Below are positions 7,328 to 14,931 of a DNA stretch of 64,000 bases, one piece after another; positions within the stretch are counted from its first letter, which is position 1, and each line of letters opens with the position of its first letter. The position numbers and the translations under genes were made by a program. Location of the stretch: positions 52,936 through 116,935 of the forward strand of contig NZ_LQPM01000012.1 of assembly GCF_002101815.1 (NCBI RefSeq), given 5' to 3'. Below the pieces are notes generated by a model. The model was not told the origin of the DNA. It did no database searches and saw only the letters and a program-made list of their open reading frames with translations. Source of the stretch: Mycobacterium paraense. GTDB lineage: Bacteria > Actinomycetota > Actinomycetes > Mycobacteriales > Mycobacteriaceae.

Positions 7328-8773
7328 TTAGGCGTTGCCGGCGAGCTTTTCCCGCAGAGCCGCCAACTGGGCGTCGCTGGCCAGCGACCCACCGGCCGCC
7401 TTCTCCGGCGGAGCGCCGTTGCCGGGCGACTGCTCGCCACCGCCGTGGCCGGCCGCCTCGGCCGCCGCGAACTTCTCCATCTGCGCGGTGTGCATCTTGT
7501 GCCGGCGCTCGGCCTCGGCGTAGCGGGCCTCCCATTCGGCGCGCTGCTTGTCGAAGCCTTCCATCCACTCGTTGGTTTCGGCGTCGAAGCCCTCGGGGAA
7601 GATGTAGTTGCCCTGCTCGTCGTAGCTGTCGGCCATGCCGTACTTCGCCGGGTCGAATTCCTCGGTGTAGTCCTCGTTGGCCTGCTTGAGCGACAACGAG
7701 ATTCGGCGGCGCTCCAGGTCGATGTCGATGACCTTGACCATCGCGTCGTCGCCGACGGCGACCACCTGGTCGGGCACCTCGACGTGGCGCTCGGCCAGCT
7801 CGGAGATGTGCACCAGGCCTTCGATGCCCTCCTCGACGCGCACGAACGCGCCGAAGGGAACCAGCTTGGTGACCTTGCCCGGCACGATCTGGCCGATGGC
7901 GTGCGTGCGGGCGAAGTGCCGCCACGGGTCTTCCTGGGTCGCCTTGAGCGACAACGAAACCCGCTCGCGGTCCATGTCGACGTCGAGCACCTCGACGGTG
8001 ACCTCGTCGCCCACCTGCACCACCTCGGACGGGTGGTCGATGTGCTTCCAGGACAGCTCGGAGACGTGCACCAGACCGTCGACACCGCCGAGGTCGACGA
8101 ACGCCCCGAAGTTGACGATGGAGGAGACCACACCCTTGCGGATGCTGCCCTTCTGCAGCTGGTTGAGGAACTCGCTGCGCACCTCGGACTGGGTCTGCTC
8201 CAGCCAGGCCCGGCGCGACAGCACCACGTTGTTGCGGTTCTTGTCCAGCTCGATGATCTTGGCCTCGATCTCCTTGCCGATGTACGGCTGCAGATCGCGG
8301 ACGCGGCGCATCTCGACCAGCGAGGCGGGCAGGAAGCCGCGCAACCCGATGTCGAGGATCAGGCCACCCTTGACCACCTCGATGACCGTGCCCTTGACGG
8401 CCTCGTCCTTCTCCTTGAGCGCCTCGATGGTGCCCCAGGCGCGCTCGTACTGCGCGCGCTTCTTGGAGAGGATCAGCCGGCCCTCTTTGTCCTCCTTGGT
8501 GAGGACCAGGGCCTCGACCTCATCGCCGACGGAAACGACCTCGTTGGGGTCGACGTCGTGCTTGATGGAGAGCTCGCGGGCGGGGATGACCCCTTCGGTC
8601 TTGTAGCCGATGTCGAGGAGCACCTCGTCCCGGTCCACTTTGACGATCGTGCCCTCGACGATGTCGCCATCGTTGAAGTACTTGATCGTTTTGTCTATTG
8701 CGGCGAGAAAATCCTCGCTCGAGCCAATGTCGTTGACGGCTACTTGCGGCGAGGTGACGGTGGGACTCGGCAT
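7328..8773 (-). CDS. rpsA: 30S ribosomal protein S1
   Basis: Binds mRNA and helps load it on the 30S subunit; in mycobacteria it has also been linked to trans-translation and pyrazinoic acid binding. The 481-aa length equals that of M. tuberculosis RpsA. Four S1 RNA-binding repeats are visible, starting near residues 33, 120, 206 and 293; the last two contain GAFVDLGGVDGLVHVSEL and GAFVRVEEGIEGLVHISEL. The C-terminal 110 residues are the polar actinobacterial extension ending LREKLAGNA. ATG 8773 gives the conserved N-terminus. A 171-bp gap with a 9-bp hairpin separates it from polA upstream, so it has its own promoter. Confidence 0.97.
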   Translation of the reverse strand: MPSPTVTSPQVAVNDIGSSEDFLAAIDKTIKYFNDGDIVEGTIVKVDRDEVLLDIGYKTEGVIPARELSIKHDVDPNEVVSVGDEVEALVLTKEDKEGRLILSKKRAQYERAWGTIEALKEKDEAVKGTVIEVVKGGLILDIGLRGFLPASLVEMRRVRDLQPYIGKEIEAKIIELDKNRNNVVLSRRAWLEQTQSEVRSEFLNQLQKGSIRKGVVSSIVNFGAFVDLGGVDGLVHVSELSWKHIDHPSEVVQVGDEVTVEVLDVDMDRERVSLSLKATQEDPWRHFARTHAIGQIVPGKVTKLVPFGAFVRVEEGIEGLVHISELAERHVEVPDQVVAVGDDAMVKVIDIDLERRRISLSLKQANEDYTEEFDPAKYGMADSYDEQGNYIFPEGFDAETNEWMEGFDKQRAEWEARYAEAERRHKMHTAQMEKFAAAEAAGHGGGEQSPGNGAPPEKAAGGSLASDAQLAALREKLAGNA

Positions 8774-8824
8774 GTTGTTGGGTTGCTCCGGACAGGTTAG
8801 GTCGTAGGGATAAAACGGGATTTA

Positions 8825-8846
8825 CCTGTCGAGGCTACTCGACAGG
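8825..8846. repeat. 9-bp perfect hairpin in the rpsA upstream region
   Basis: CCTGTCGAG and CTCGACAGG are exact reverse complements around the loop GCTA. The hairpin lies 52 bases in front of rpsA and 100 bases after polA. It could be an operator, a leader hairpin for rpsA or part of the polA terminator; there is no T-run to favour the last. Confidence 0.6.
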
Positions 8847-8944
8847 GCACTAGCTGGACAAACTCGGCCGCTACATGCTGACGGGAATGTAACGCCACGG
8901 CGAATTTCCGGCCGATTTTTCGCCCTCACGTTACACCGGCGGCG

Positions 8945-11659
8945 TTAATGCGCCGCGGCGTCCCAGGAGCGCCCGTAACCCACCGACACCTCGAGGGGCA
9001 CGTCGAGCGGGTACGCCCCGCCCATCTTCTCCCGCACCAGCGCCTCGAGGGGTTCGCGCTCGCCGGGCGCGATTTCGAACAACAGTTCGTCGTGCACCTG
9101 CAACAGCATGCGCGACGCCAGCCCGGCCTCCTTGATCGCCTTGTCCACCTCGATCATCGCCACCTTGATGATGTCGGCCGCGCTGCCCTGGATGGGCGCG
9201 TTCAGCGCCGCCCGCTCGGCGGCCTCGCGCACGTTGCGGTTGCTGCTGTCCAGTTCGGGCAGGTAGCGGCGGCGGCCGAACACCGTCGAGGTGTAGCCGT
9301 CCTTGCGGGCCTGCTCGACCACGTCGTGCAGGTAGTCGCGGATGCCGCCGAATCGGGCGAAGTAGGCGTCCATCTGCTCTTTGGCCTCTTCGGTGGAGAT
9401 CTTCAGCTGCGCGGCCAGCCCGTAGGCGCTCAACCCGTAGGCCAGCCCGTACGACATCGCCTTGACCCGGCGGCGCAGCTCGGCGGTGACCTCCTCGATG
9501 GGCACCCCGAACGCCCGCGAGGCGACGAACGAGTGCAGGTCCTCCCCCGTGTTGAACGCCTCGATGAGGCCCTCGTCGCGGGACAGGTGCGCCATGATCC
9601 GCATCTCGATCTGGCTGTAGTCGGCCGTCATCAGCTCTTCGTAGCCCTTGCCGACGACGAACGCGTCCCGGATCTGGCGGCCTTCCTCCGTGCGGATCGG
9701 GATGTTTTGCAGGTTGGGTTCGGTCGACGACAGCCGGCCGGTGGCCGCGATCGTCTGGTTGAACGTGGTGTGGATCCGGCCGTCGGCGGCCACCGAGTTC
9801 AGCAGCCCGTCGACGGTGATCTTGAGCCGGGTGACGTCGCGGTGGGCCAGCAGGTGTTGCAGGAACGGGTGCCCGGTCTTGTCGAACAGCGACTGCAGGG
9901 CGTCCGCGTCGGTGGTGTAGCCGGTCTTGGTGCGCTTGGTCTTGGGCATCCCGAGCTCGTCGAACAGCACCACCTGCAGCTGCTTGGGCGAGCCCAGGTT
10001 GATCTGCTTGCCGATCACGGCGTAGGCCGCCTCGGCGGCGTCGCGGATCTGGTCGCCGAACTGGCTTTGCAGCTCGCCCAGCAGCTGCAGATCGACGGCG
10101 ATGCCGGCGCCTTCCATGCCGGCCAGCACCTGCTGGACCGGCAGCTCCATCTCGCCCAGCAGCGCGGTGGAGTCGATGCGCTCCAGCTCGGCGTCCAGCG
10201 CGTCGGCCAGGTCCACCACGGCACGCGCCCGCAGGATCAGGGTTTGCACGGCCTGTTCGTCGGTGCCCTCGATGTCGTCGAGCAGCGAAAGCTGTTGCTG
10301 CTCAGGGGATTCCGCGCGCAGCTCGCGGCGCAGGTAGCGCAACGACAGGTCGTCGAGGGTGAAACTGCGCTGGCCCGGCCGCACCACGTAGGCGGCGAGC
10401 GCCGTGTCGGAGGTGACGCCGTTCAGCGTCCACCCGCGGCCGGCCAGGTCGTGGATGGCCAGCTTGGCCTCGTGCAGCGCCTTGGGTTTGGCGGGATCGG
10501 CCAGCCAGGCCGCCAGCGCGGCGTCGTCCTCGGGGGTCAGCGTCGCGGTTTCGACGTAGCCACCCTCGCCGTCGGCCGCCGCGATGCCCAGGCCCGTGGC
10601 GTCGCCGCCGTGCGGCAGGTGGGTCCCTGCCACGGCCAGCCCGGCGCGGCGCCCGTTGCCGGCGTGCGCGGCCAGCCACTGCCCGACCGTGCCGGGCTCC
10701 AGCGCGCCGCCGCGCACGTCGAAGCCCTCGTCGACCTCGGGCTCGACGGCGACCAGGGTCTCGAACAGCCGGTCGCGCAGCACCCGGAACTCCAGGTCGT
10801 CGAACAACCGGTGGATCTGGTCGCGGTCCCAGGGCTGCAGCCGCAGCGTGTCCGGGGTTTGGGCCAGCGGCACGTCCTTGACCAGGTCGGTGAGCTCGCG
10901 GTTGCGGATGACGCTGGCCAGGTTCGCCCGCAGCGCGTCGCCGACCTTGCCGCGCACCGAGTCGACGTTGTCGACCAGCGCCTGCAGCGAGCCGTATTCG
11001 GCGATCCACTTGGAGGCGGTCTTCTCCCCCACCCCGGGGATGCCGGGCAGGTTGTCGCTGGGGTCGCCGCGCAGCGCGGCGAAGTCGGGGTACTGGCGGG
11101 GGGTCAGCCCGTATTTTTCGACGACCGCCTCGGGGGTGAAGCGGGTCAGCTCGCTGACGCCCTTGCGGGGATACAGCACGGTCACGTCGTCGCTGACCAG
11201 CTGCAGGGAGTCGCGGTCACCGCTGACCACCAGCACCCGGTAGCCCTCGTTTTCGGCCTGGGTGGCCAGCGTGGCGATCAGGTCGTCCGCCTCGAAGCCC
11301 TGCTCGGAGAGGACCGTGATGCCCAGCGCGTTGAGCACTTCCTTGGTGATGTCGATCTGCCCGTGGAACTCGTCGGGGGTCGACGACCGGTTGGCCTTGT
11401 ATTCGGGGTACCGCTCGGAGCGGAAGGTCTGCCGCGACACGTCGAACGCCGCCGCGATGTGCGTCGGGGCCTCGTCGCGCAGCAGGTTGATCAGCATGGC
11501 GGTGAAGCCGTACACCGCGTTGGTGGTCAGGCCGCCGCGGGTCTTGAAGTTCTCGGCGGGCAGCGCGTAGAACGCCCGGAACGCCAGCGAATTGCCGTCC
11601 AGCAGCATGAGTGTCGGTTTGGTCTGTTCCTCGGTCTTTTGCGGGGTGGCGGCGGGCAC
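8945..11659 (-). CDS. polA: DNA polymerase I
   Basis: Repair and Okazaki-fragment polymerase with a 5' nuclease domain. From GTG 11659 it is 904 aa, exactly the M. tuberculosis length. The 5' nuclease domain spans about residues 20-310 (MLLDGNSLAFRAFYALP, DRDSLQLV, GVGEKTASKW). A degenerate 3'-5' exonuclease region follows, and then the polymerase with motif A ADYSQIEMRIMAH, the O-helix segment RRRVKAMSYGLAYG and motif C QVHDELLFE. The upstream in-frame starts (GTG 11668 and beyond, up to 11833) are rejected because a -10 box ends 7 bases before 11659. Transcription is divergent from the DUF35 gene. Confidence 0.97.
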   Translation of the reverse strand: MPAATPQKTEEQTKPTLMLLDGNSLAFRAFYALPAENFKTRGGLTTNAVYGFTAMLINLLRDEAPTHIAAAFDVSRQTFRSERYPEYKANRSSTPDEFHGQIDITKEVLNALGITVLSEQGFEADDLIATLATQAENEGYRVLVVSGDRDSLQLVSDDVTVLYPRKGVSELTRFTPEAVVEKYGLTPRQYPDFAALRGDPSDNLPGIPGVGEKTASKWIAEYGSLQALVDNVDSVRGKVGDALRANLASVIRNRELTDLVKDVPLAQTPDTLRLQPWDRDQIHRLFDDLEFRVLRDRLFETLVAVEPEVDEGFDVRGGALEPGTVGQWLAAHAGNGRRAGLAVAGTHLPHGGDATGLGIAAADGEGGYVETATLTPEDDAALAAWLADPAKPKALHEAKLAIHDLAGRGWTLNGVTSDTALAAYVVRPGQRSFTLDDLSLRYLRRELRAESPEQQQLSLLDDIEGTDEQAVQTLILRARAVVDLADALDAELERIDSTALLGEMELPVQQVLAGMEGAGIAVDLQLLGELQSQFGDQIRDAAEAAYAVIGKQINLGSPKQLQVVLFDELGMPKTKRTKTGYTTDADALQSLFDKTGHPFLQHLLAHRDVTRLKITVDGLLNSVAADGRIHTTFNQTIAATGRLSSTEPNLQNIPIRTEEGRQIRDAFVVGKGYEELMTADYSQIEMRIMAHLSRDEGLIEAFNTGEDLHSFVASRAFGVPIEEVTAELRRRVKAMSYGLAYGLSAYGLAAQLKISTEEAKEQMDAYFARFGGIRDYLHDVVEQARKDGYTSTVFGRRRYLPELDSSNRNVREAAERAALNAPIQGSAADIIKVAMIEVDKAIKEAGLASRMLLQVHDELLFEIAPGEREPLEALVREKMGGAYPLDVPLEVSVGYGRSWDAAAH

Positions 11660-11666
11660 GGCATTC

Positions 11667-11672
11667 ACTCTA
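11667..11672 (-). promoter_or_regulatory. -10 box TAGAGT for polA
   Basis: On the minus strand TAGAGT is followed by seven bases and then GTG 11659, the start that gives a full-length 904-aa PolA. This is a leaderless arrangement. Confidence 0.6.
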
Positions 11673-11717
11673 GGCACTTGGTGTGACGAGACCTGGCGTG
11701 CCCAAACAAGCGCTTGG

Positions 11718-11723
11718 TAGTGT
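11718..11723 (+). promoter_or_regulatory. -10 box TAGTGT for the DUF35 gene
   Basis: TAGTGT is followed by six bases and GTG 11730. With the polA box it forms a compact divergent promoter pair within 70 bp. Confidence 0.6.
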
Positions 11724-11729
11724 TGTCCG

Positions 11730-12173
11730 GTGCCCGAGGTCACCAGCCAACAACCCGCCATCGAAGGATGGTTCGCCACCGACGAGGCCGGCAGCCCCCA
11801 TCTGATCGGCAGCAAATGCCCCGAGTGCGGCACCTACGTCTTCCCGCCGCGGGAGAACAACTGCCCCAACCCGGGCTGCGCCAACGACGCACTCGAGTCG
11901 GTCGCGCTGTCGACCCGCGGAACGCTGTGGAGCTACACCGAAAACCGTTACGCCCCACCGCCGCCGTACCCGTCGCCGGATCCCTTCGAACCGTTCGCGG
12001 TCGCCGCGGTGCAGCTGGCCGACGAGGGGCTGATCGTGCTGGGCAAGGTCGTCGAGGGCACGCTGGCGGCCGACCTGAAGGTCGGCATGGAGATGGAGCT
12101 GACCACCATGCCGCTGTTCACCGACGACGACGGCGTGCAGCGCCTCGTGCACGCGTGGAGGATCGCCTCATGA
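11730..12173 (+). CDS. DUF35 OB-fold/zinc-ribbon protein, thiolase partner
   Basis: 147 aa. It has an N-terminal rubredoxin-like zinc ribbon with CPECG (about residue 30) and CPNPGC, followed by an acyl-CoA-associated OB fold (EPFAVAAVQLADEGLIVLGKV). DUF35 proteins form complexes with thiolase-like proteins and hydratases in lipid and sterol side-chain metabolism, serving as acyl-CoA-binding chaperone subunits. Coupling here is direct: its TGA overlaps the ATG of the thiolase gene. The pair corresponds to Rv1628c-Rv1627c. Whether the substrate is a sterol, a fatty acid or another acyl chain cannot be read from the sequence. Confidence 0.88.
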   Translation: MPEVTSQQPAIEGWFATDEAGSPHLIGSKCPECGTYVFPPRENNCPNPGCANDALESVALSTRGTLWSYTENRYAPPPPYPSPDPFEPFAVAAVQLADEGLIVLGKVVEGTLAADLKVGMEMELTTMPLFTDDDGVQRLVHAWRIAS

Positions 12174-13372
12174 GCACGCCTGAGCCCGTCTACATCCTCG
12201 GCGCCGGGATGCACCCCTGGGGCAAATGGGGCCGGGACTTCACCGAGTACGGGGTCGTCGCCGCGCGCGCCGCGCTGACCGAGGCCGGCCTGGACTGGAA
12301 CCAGATCCAGTTGGTCGCCGGGGCGGACACCATCCGCAACGGCTACCCGGGGTTCGTCGCGGGCGCGACGTTCGCGCAGAAGCTGGGCTGGAACGGCATT
12401 CCCGTCAGCTCGAGCTACGCGGCGTGCGCCAGCGGCTCGCAGGCGCTGCAGAGCGCCCGGGCCCAGATCCTCGCCGGGTTCTGCGACGTCGCGCTGGTGA
12501 TCGGCGCCGACACCACGCCGAAGGGCTTCTTCGCGCCCGTCGGCGGCGAGCGCAAGAACGACCCCGACTGGCAGCGTTTCCACCTCATCGGCGCCACCAA
12601 CACGGTGTACTTCGCGCTGCTGGCGCGGCGGCGGATGGACCTCTACGGCGCCACGCTCGAGGACTTCGCCCAGGTGAAGGTCAAGAACTCCAGGCATGGG
12701 CTCAACAACCCGAATGCCCGCTACCGCAAGGAGAACTCGATCGAGGACGTGCTGGCCAGCCCGGTGGTCTCCGACCCGCTGCGGCTGCTGGACATCTGTG
12801 CCACCTCCGACGGCGCGGCGGCGCTGATCGTGGCGAGCAAGTCGTTCGCCGAGAAGCACCTCGGCTCGGTCGCGGGCGTGCCGTCGGTGCGCGCGGTCAG
12901 CACCGTGACGCCGCGCTACCCCCAGCACCTACCCGAATTGCCGGACATCGCAACGGATTCCACCGCGGCGGTGCCCGCACCCGAGCGGGTGTTCAAGGAT
13001 CAGATCCTCGATGCGGCCTACGCCGAGGCGGGCATCGGGCCCGAGGACCTGAGCCTGGCCGAGGTCTACGACCTGTCCACCGCGCTGGAGCTCGACTGGT
13101 ACGAGCACCTGGGGTTGTGCGCCAAGGGCGAGGCCGAGGCGCTGCTGCGCAGCGGTGCCACCGCGATCGGCGGCAAGGTCCCGGTCAACCCGTCGGGCGG
13201 GCTGGCCTGCTTCGGCGAGGCCATCCCGGCCCAGGCCATCGCGCAGGTCTGCGAGCTGACCTGGCAGCTGCGCGGACAGGCCACCGGTCGGCAGGTGGAA
13301 AACGCCACGGTGGGCGTCACCGCGAACCAGGGCCTGTTCGGGCACGGCTCGTCGGTGATCGTCGCGCGCTAG
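12170..13372 (+). CDS. Thiolase / SCP-x type lipid-transfer protein
   Basis: 400 aa, in the non-decarboxylating thiolase-like group related to sterol carrier protein x. The nucleophile cysteine is in the segment SSSYAACASGSQAL (about residue 85). The C-terminal half carries NPSGGLACFGEAIPA and ends GLFGHGSSVIVAR. The usual C-terminal GHPxGATG loop is replaced by CFGEAIPA, as in Ltp-type proteins that act as retro-aldolases or carriers. ATG 12170 overlaps the DUF35 stop (ATGA). It probably works as a heteromer with that DUF35 subunit in acyl-CoA breakdown. The annotation 'lipid carrier/thiolase' is secure at family level only. Confidence 0.9.
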   Translation: MSTPEPVYILGAGMHPWGKWGRDFTEYGVVAARAALTEAGLDWNQIQLVAGADTIRNGYPGFVAGATFAQKLGWNGIPVSSSYAACASGSQALQSARAQILAGFCDVALVIGADTTPKGFFAPVGGERKNDPDWQRFHLIGATNTVYFALLARRRMDLYGATLEDFAQVKVKNSRHGLNNPNARYRKENSIEDVLASPVVSDPLRLLDICATSDGAAALIVASKSFAEKHLGSVAGVPSVRAVSTVTPRYPQHLPELPDIATDSTAAVPAPERVFKDQILDAAYAEAGIGPEDLSLAEVYDLSTALELDWYEHLGLCAKGEAEALLRSGATAIGGKVPVNPSGGLACFGEAIPAQAIAQVCELTWQLRGQATGRQVENATVGVTANQGLFGHGSSVIVAR

Positions 13373-13427
13373 TCGGTCCCCCCGGTTCCAGTCAGTGTGA
13401 AGCCACGGCGGACCCGCTCGGCGTGTC

Positions 13428-13445
13428 GTGTGCCTGGGCGCACAC
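13428..13445. terminator. Hairpin between convergent thiolase and pdtaR genes
   Basis: GTGTGC and GCACAC are reverse complements around a 6-base loop. The 158-bp gap between two converging genes (13373-13530) also contains a short AGCGC/GCGCT hairpin just after the pdtaR stop. Neither has a T-tract, as is usual in mycobacteria, so terminator function is inferred from position only. Confidence 0.35.
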
Positions 13446-13530
13446 TCAAAAGCCGTCAGCGCACAGCCCATCGAGACTGAAACCAGCGCGTCGATTCGCC
13501 CGGATTCGCGATCTGAGCGCAGTTTCGGCG

Positions 13531-14160
13531 CTACTCGGAAGCGGCGTCCTTCGGCGCGTCGCCGAGGGTTTCCAGGACGACCTCGGCCACCCGCTTCATG
13601 GTGGTCCGCCGGTCCATGGCCGCGCGCTGAATCCACTTGAAGGCCTCGGGCTCGGTCATGCCCTGCTTGGTCTGCAGCAGGCCCTTGGCGCGTTCGACGA
13701 CCTTGCGGGTCTCCAGCCGGTCGGACAGCGTCGCCACTTCCCGTTCCAGCTCGGTGATCTCGGCGAACCGGCTGACGGCCAGCTCGATGGCCGGGATCAG
13801 GTCGCTGATGGTGAACGGCTTCACCAGGTAGGCCATGGCGCCGGCGTCCCGGGCGCGTTCGACCAGGTCGCGCTGGCTGAACGCGGTCAGCACCACGATC
13901 GGCGCGATGCGCTTGCTGGCGATCTCCGAGGCCGCGTCGATGCCGTCGCGGCGGGGCATCTTCACGTCCATGATCACCAGGTCGGGCTTGTGACGCTCGG
14001 CCAGCTCGACGGCTTCCTGGCCGTCGCCGGCCTCGCCGACGATCTCGTACCCCTCCTCTCGGAGCATCTCCGCCAGGTCCAGCCGGATGAGCGCTTCGTC
14101 TTCCGCGATCAGGACCCGGCGCGGCGCAGCGGCGTCGGTGTCGGTCGTGGGGCCTGTCAT
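13531..14160 (-). CDS. pdtaR: ANTAR antitermination response regulator
   Basis: Response regulator that controls gene expression by binding RNA. The receiver domain occupies about residues 15-130, with the acidic pocket AEDEAL, the phosphoacceptor aspartate in LVIMDVKMP and the conserved lysine in YLVKPF. A coiled linker and the C-terminal ANTAR helices follow (ERAKGLLQTKQGMTEPEAF, then RRTTMKRVAEVVLETL). At 209 aa it matches Rv1626 (205 aa), the partner of the histidine kinase PdtaS, whose gene is not in the window. ATG 14160 gives the conserved MTGPTTD start; an ATG three codons earlier is also possible. It diverges from the tRNA-Leu gene. Confidence 0.95.
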   Translation of the reverse strand: MTGPTTDTDAAAPRRVLIAEDEALIRLDLAEMLREEGYEIVGEAGDGQEAVELAERHKPDLVIMDVKMPRRDGIDAASEIASKRIAPIVVLTAFSQRDLVERARDAGAMAYLVKPFTISDLIPAIELAVSRFAEITELEREVATLSDRLETRKVVERAKGLLQTKQGMTEPEAFKWIQRAAMDRRTTMKRVAEVVLETLGDAPKDAASE

Positions 14161-14254
14161 GACGGACATTGTGTCGTGCACGCCCGCGACCAGCGAACTC
14201 GGGGGCGGTGAGAATCGATCGCGGCGGCAATCCTCTATGGTGGGAGGCTGCCCA

Positions 14255-14328
14255 GCCCTCGTATCCCAACTGGCAGAGGAAACGGACTCAAAACCCGTCC
14301 AGTGTGGGTTCGAATCCCACCGAGGGCA
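14255..14328 (+). tRNA. tRNA-Leu (anticodon CAA)
   Basis: The 74-nt cloverleaf has acceptor stem GCCCTCG/CGAGGGC with discriminator A, a D arm with GG in the loop, an anticodon loop CTCAAAA giving CAA (leucine, UUG), and a T arm GTGGG-TTCGAAT-CCCAC. CCA is not encoded. The anticodon stem has one A-C mismatch next to the loop. The variable region is only five bases, although bacterial leucine tRNAs normally carry a long variable arm. Confidence 0.93.
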
Positions 14329-14338
14329 CTCCCCATCC

Positions 14339-14836
14339 ATGCTGTACACCATCGGACACGGCGCTAAGACCGCCGACGAACTCACCGCCGCGCTGCGCCA
14401 ACACGGCATCACGCTGCTGGTGGACGTGCGCAGTTTCCCGGGCTCGCGGCGCAATCCCGACGTGTCGAAGGAGGCCATGCCGGAGTGGCTGAACGCCGCC
14501 GGGATCGCCTACCGGCACGAACCGGACCTCGGTGGGCGACGGAAACCGCCGACCGATCCGATCCCGTGGGACCAGTGGTGGGAGAACCCGGCGTTCGCCA
14601 ACTACGCGGCGCACACCCGCACACAAGGCTTCCAGGCGGCCTACCGGCGCCTGCTGCGCGACGCCGAGGCGCACGACGTCGCGGTGATGTGCGGGGAACC
14701 AGTCTGGTGGCGTTGCCACCGGCGGATGATCGCCGACCTGGCCGCCCGGGACGGCCACCCGGTGCAGCACATCATGCCCAACGGCTCGCTCGCGCCGCAC
14801 CGCCCGTCGGAGTGGCTCACCAGCGATCTCGATTAG
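14339..14836 (+). CDS. DUF488 family protein
   Basis: 165 aa. It begins MLYTIGHGAKTADELTAALR and contains LLVDVRSFPGSRRNPDVSK and the cysteine motif MCGEPVWWRCHRRMI, all characteristic of the DUF488 family, whose biochemical role is not established. The conserved CxE...CHR residues suggest a redox or nucleic-acid-related active site, which is inference. The ATG lies 10 bases after the tRNA-Leu, so it may be read through from the tRNA promoter. Codon use is like that of the neighbours. Confidence 0.85.
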   Translation: MLYTIGHGAKTADELTAALRQHGITLLVDVRSFPGSRRNPDVSKEAMPEWLNAAGIAYRHEPDLGGRRKPPTDPIPWDQWWENPAFANYAAHTRTQGFQAAYRRLLRDAEAHDVAVMCGEPVWWRCHRRMIADLAARDGHPVQHIMPNGSLAPHRPSEWLTSDLD

Positions 14837-14837
14837 T

Positions 14838-14877
14838 TGCGATCGCAAGCGCGGCTCAGCCGGGCGCCGCGGGTCGC
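14838..14877. repeat. Dispersed palindromic repeat, copy 1
   Basis: A 40-bp element with outer arms GTTGCGA (14837-14843) and TCGCAAC (14873-14879) and inner arms GCGGC/GCCGC. It lies between the DUF488 gene and the cyclase gene. The core from GATCGCAAGCGCGGC to GCGGGTCGC recurs with two mismatches inside cydC near 21146-21182. Confidence 0.65.
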
Positions 14878-14919
14878 AACCATTTGATTTGGCAGCCGAC
14901 AAACAGCGAGGTCAACGGT

Positions 14920-14925
14920 TACGCT
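14920..14925 (+). promoter_or_regulatory. -10 box TACGCT for the adenylate cyclase gene
   Basis: TACGCT fits TANNNT and is followed by six bases and GTG 14932, supporting a leaderless cyclase mRNA and the choice of that start codon. Confidence 0.55.
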
Positions 14926-14931
14926 TTGAAC

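Noticed and set aside
8948..11686. 912-codon plus-strand frame opposite polA
   Set aside because: Shadow of the polA codons at high G+C; composition is rich in H, Q, R, G and V without domains.
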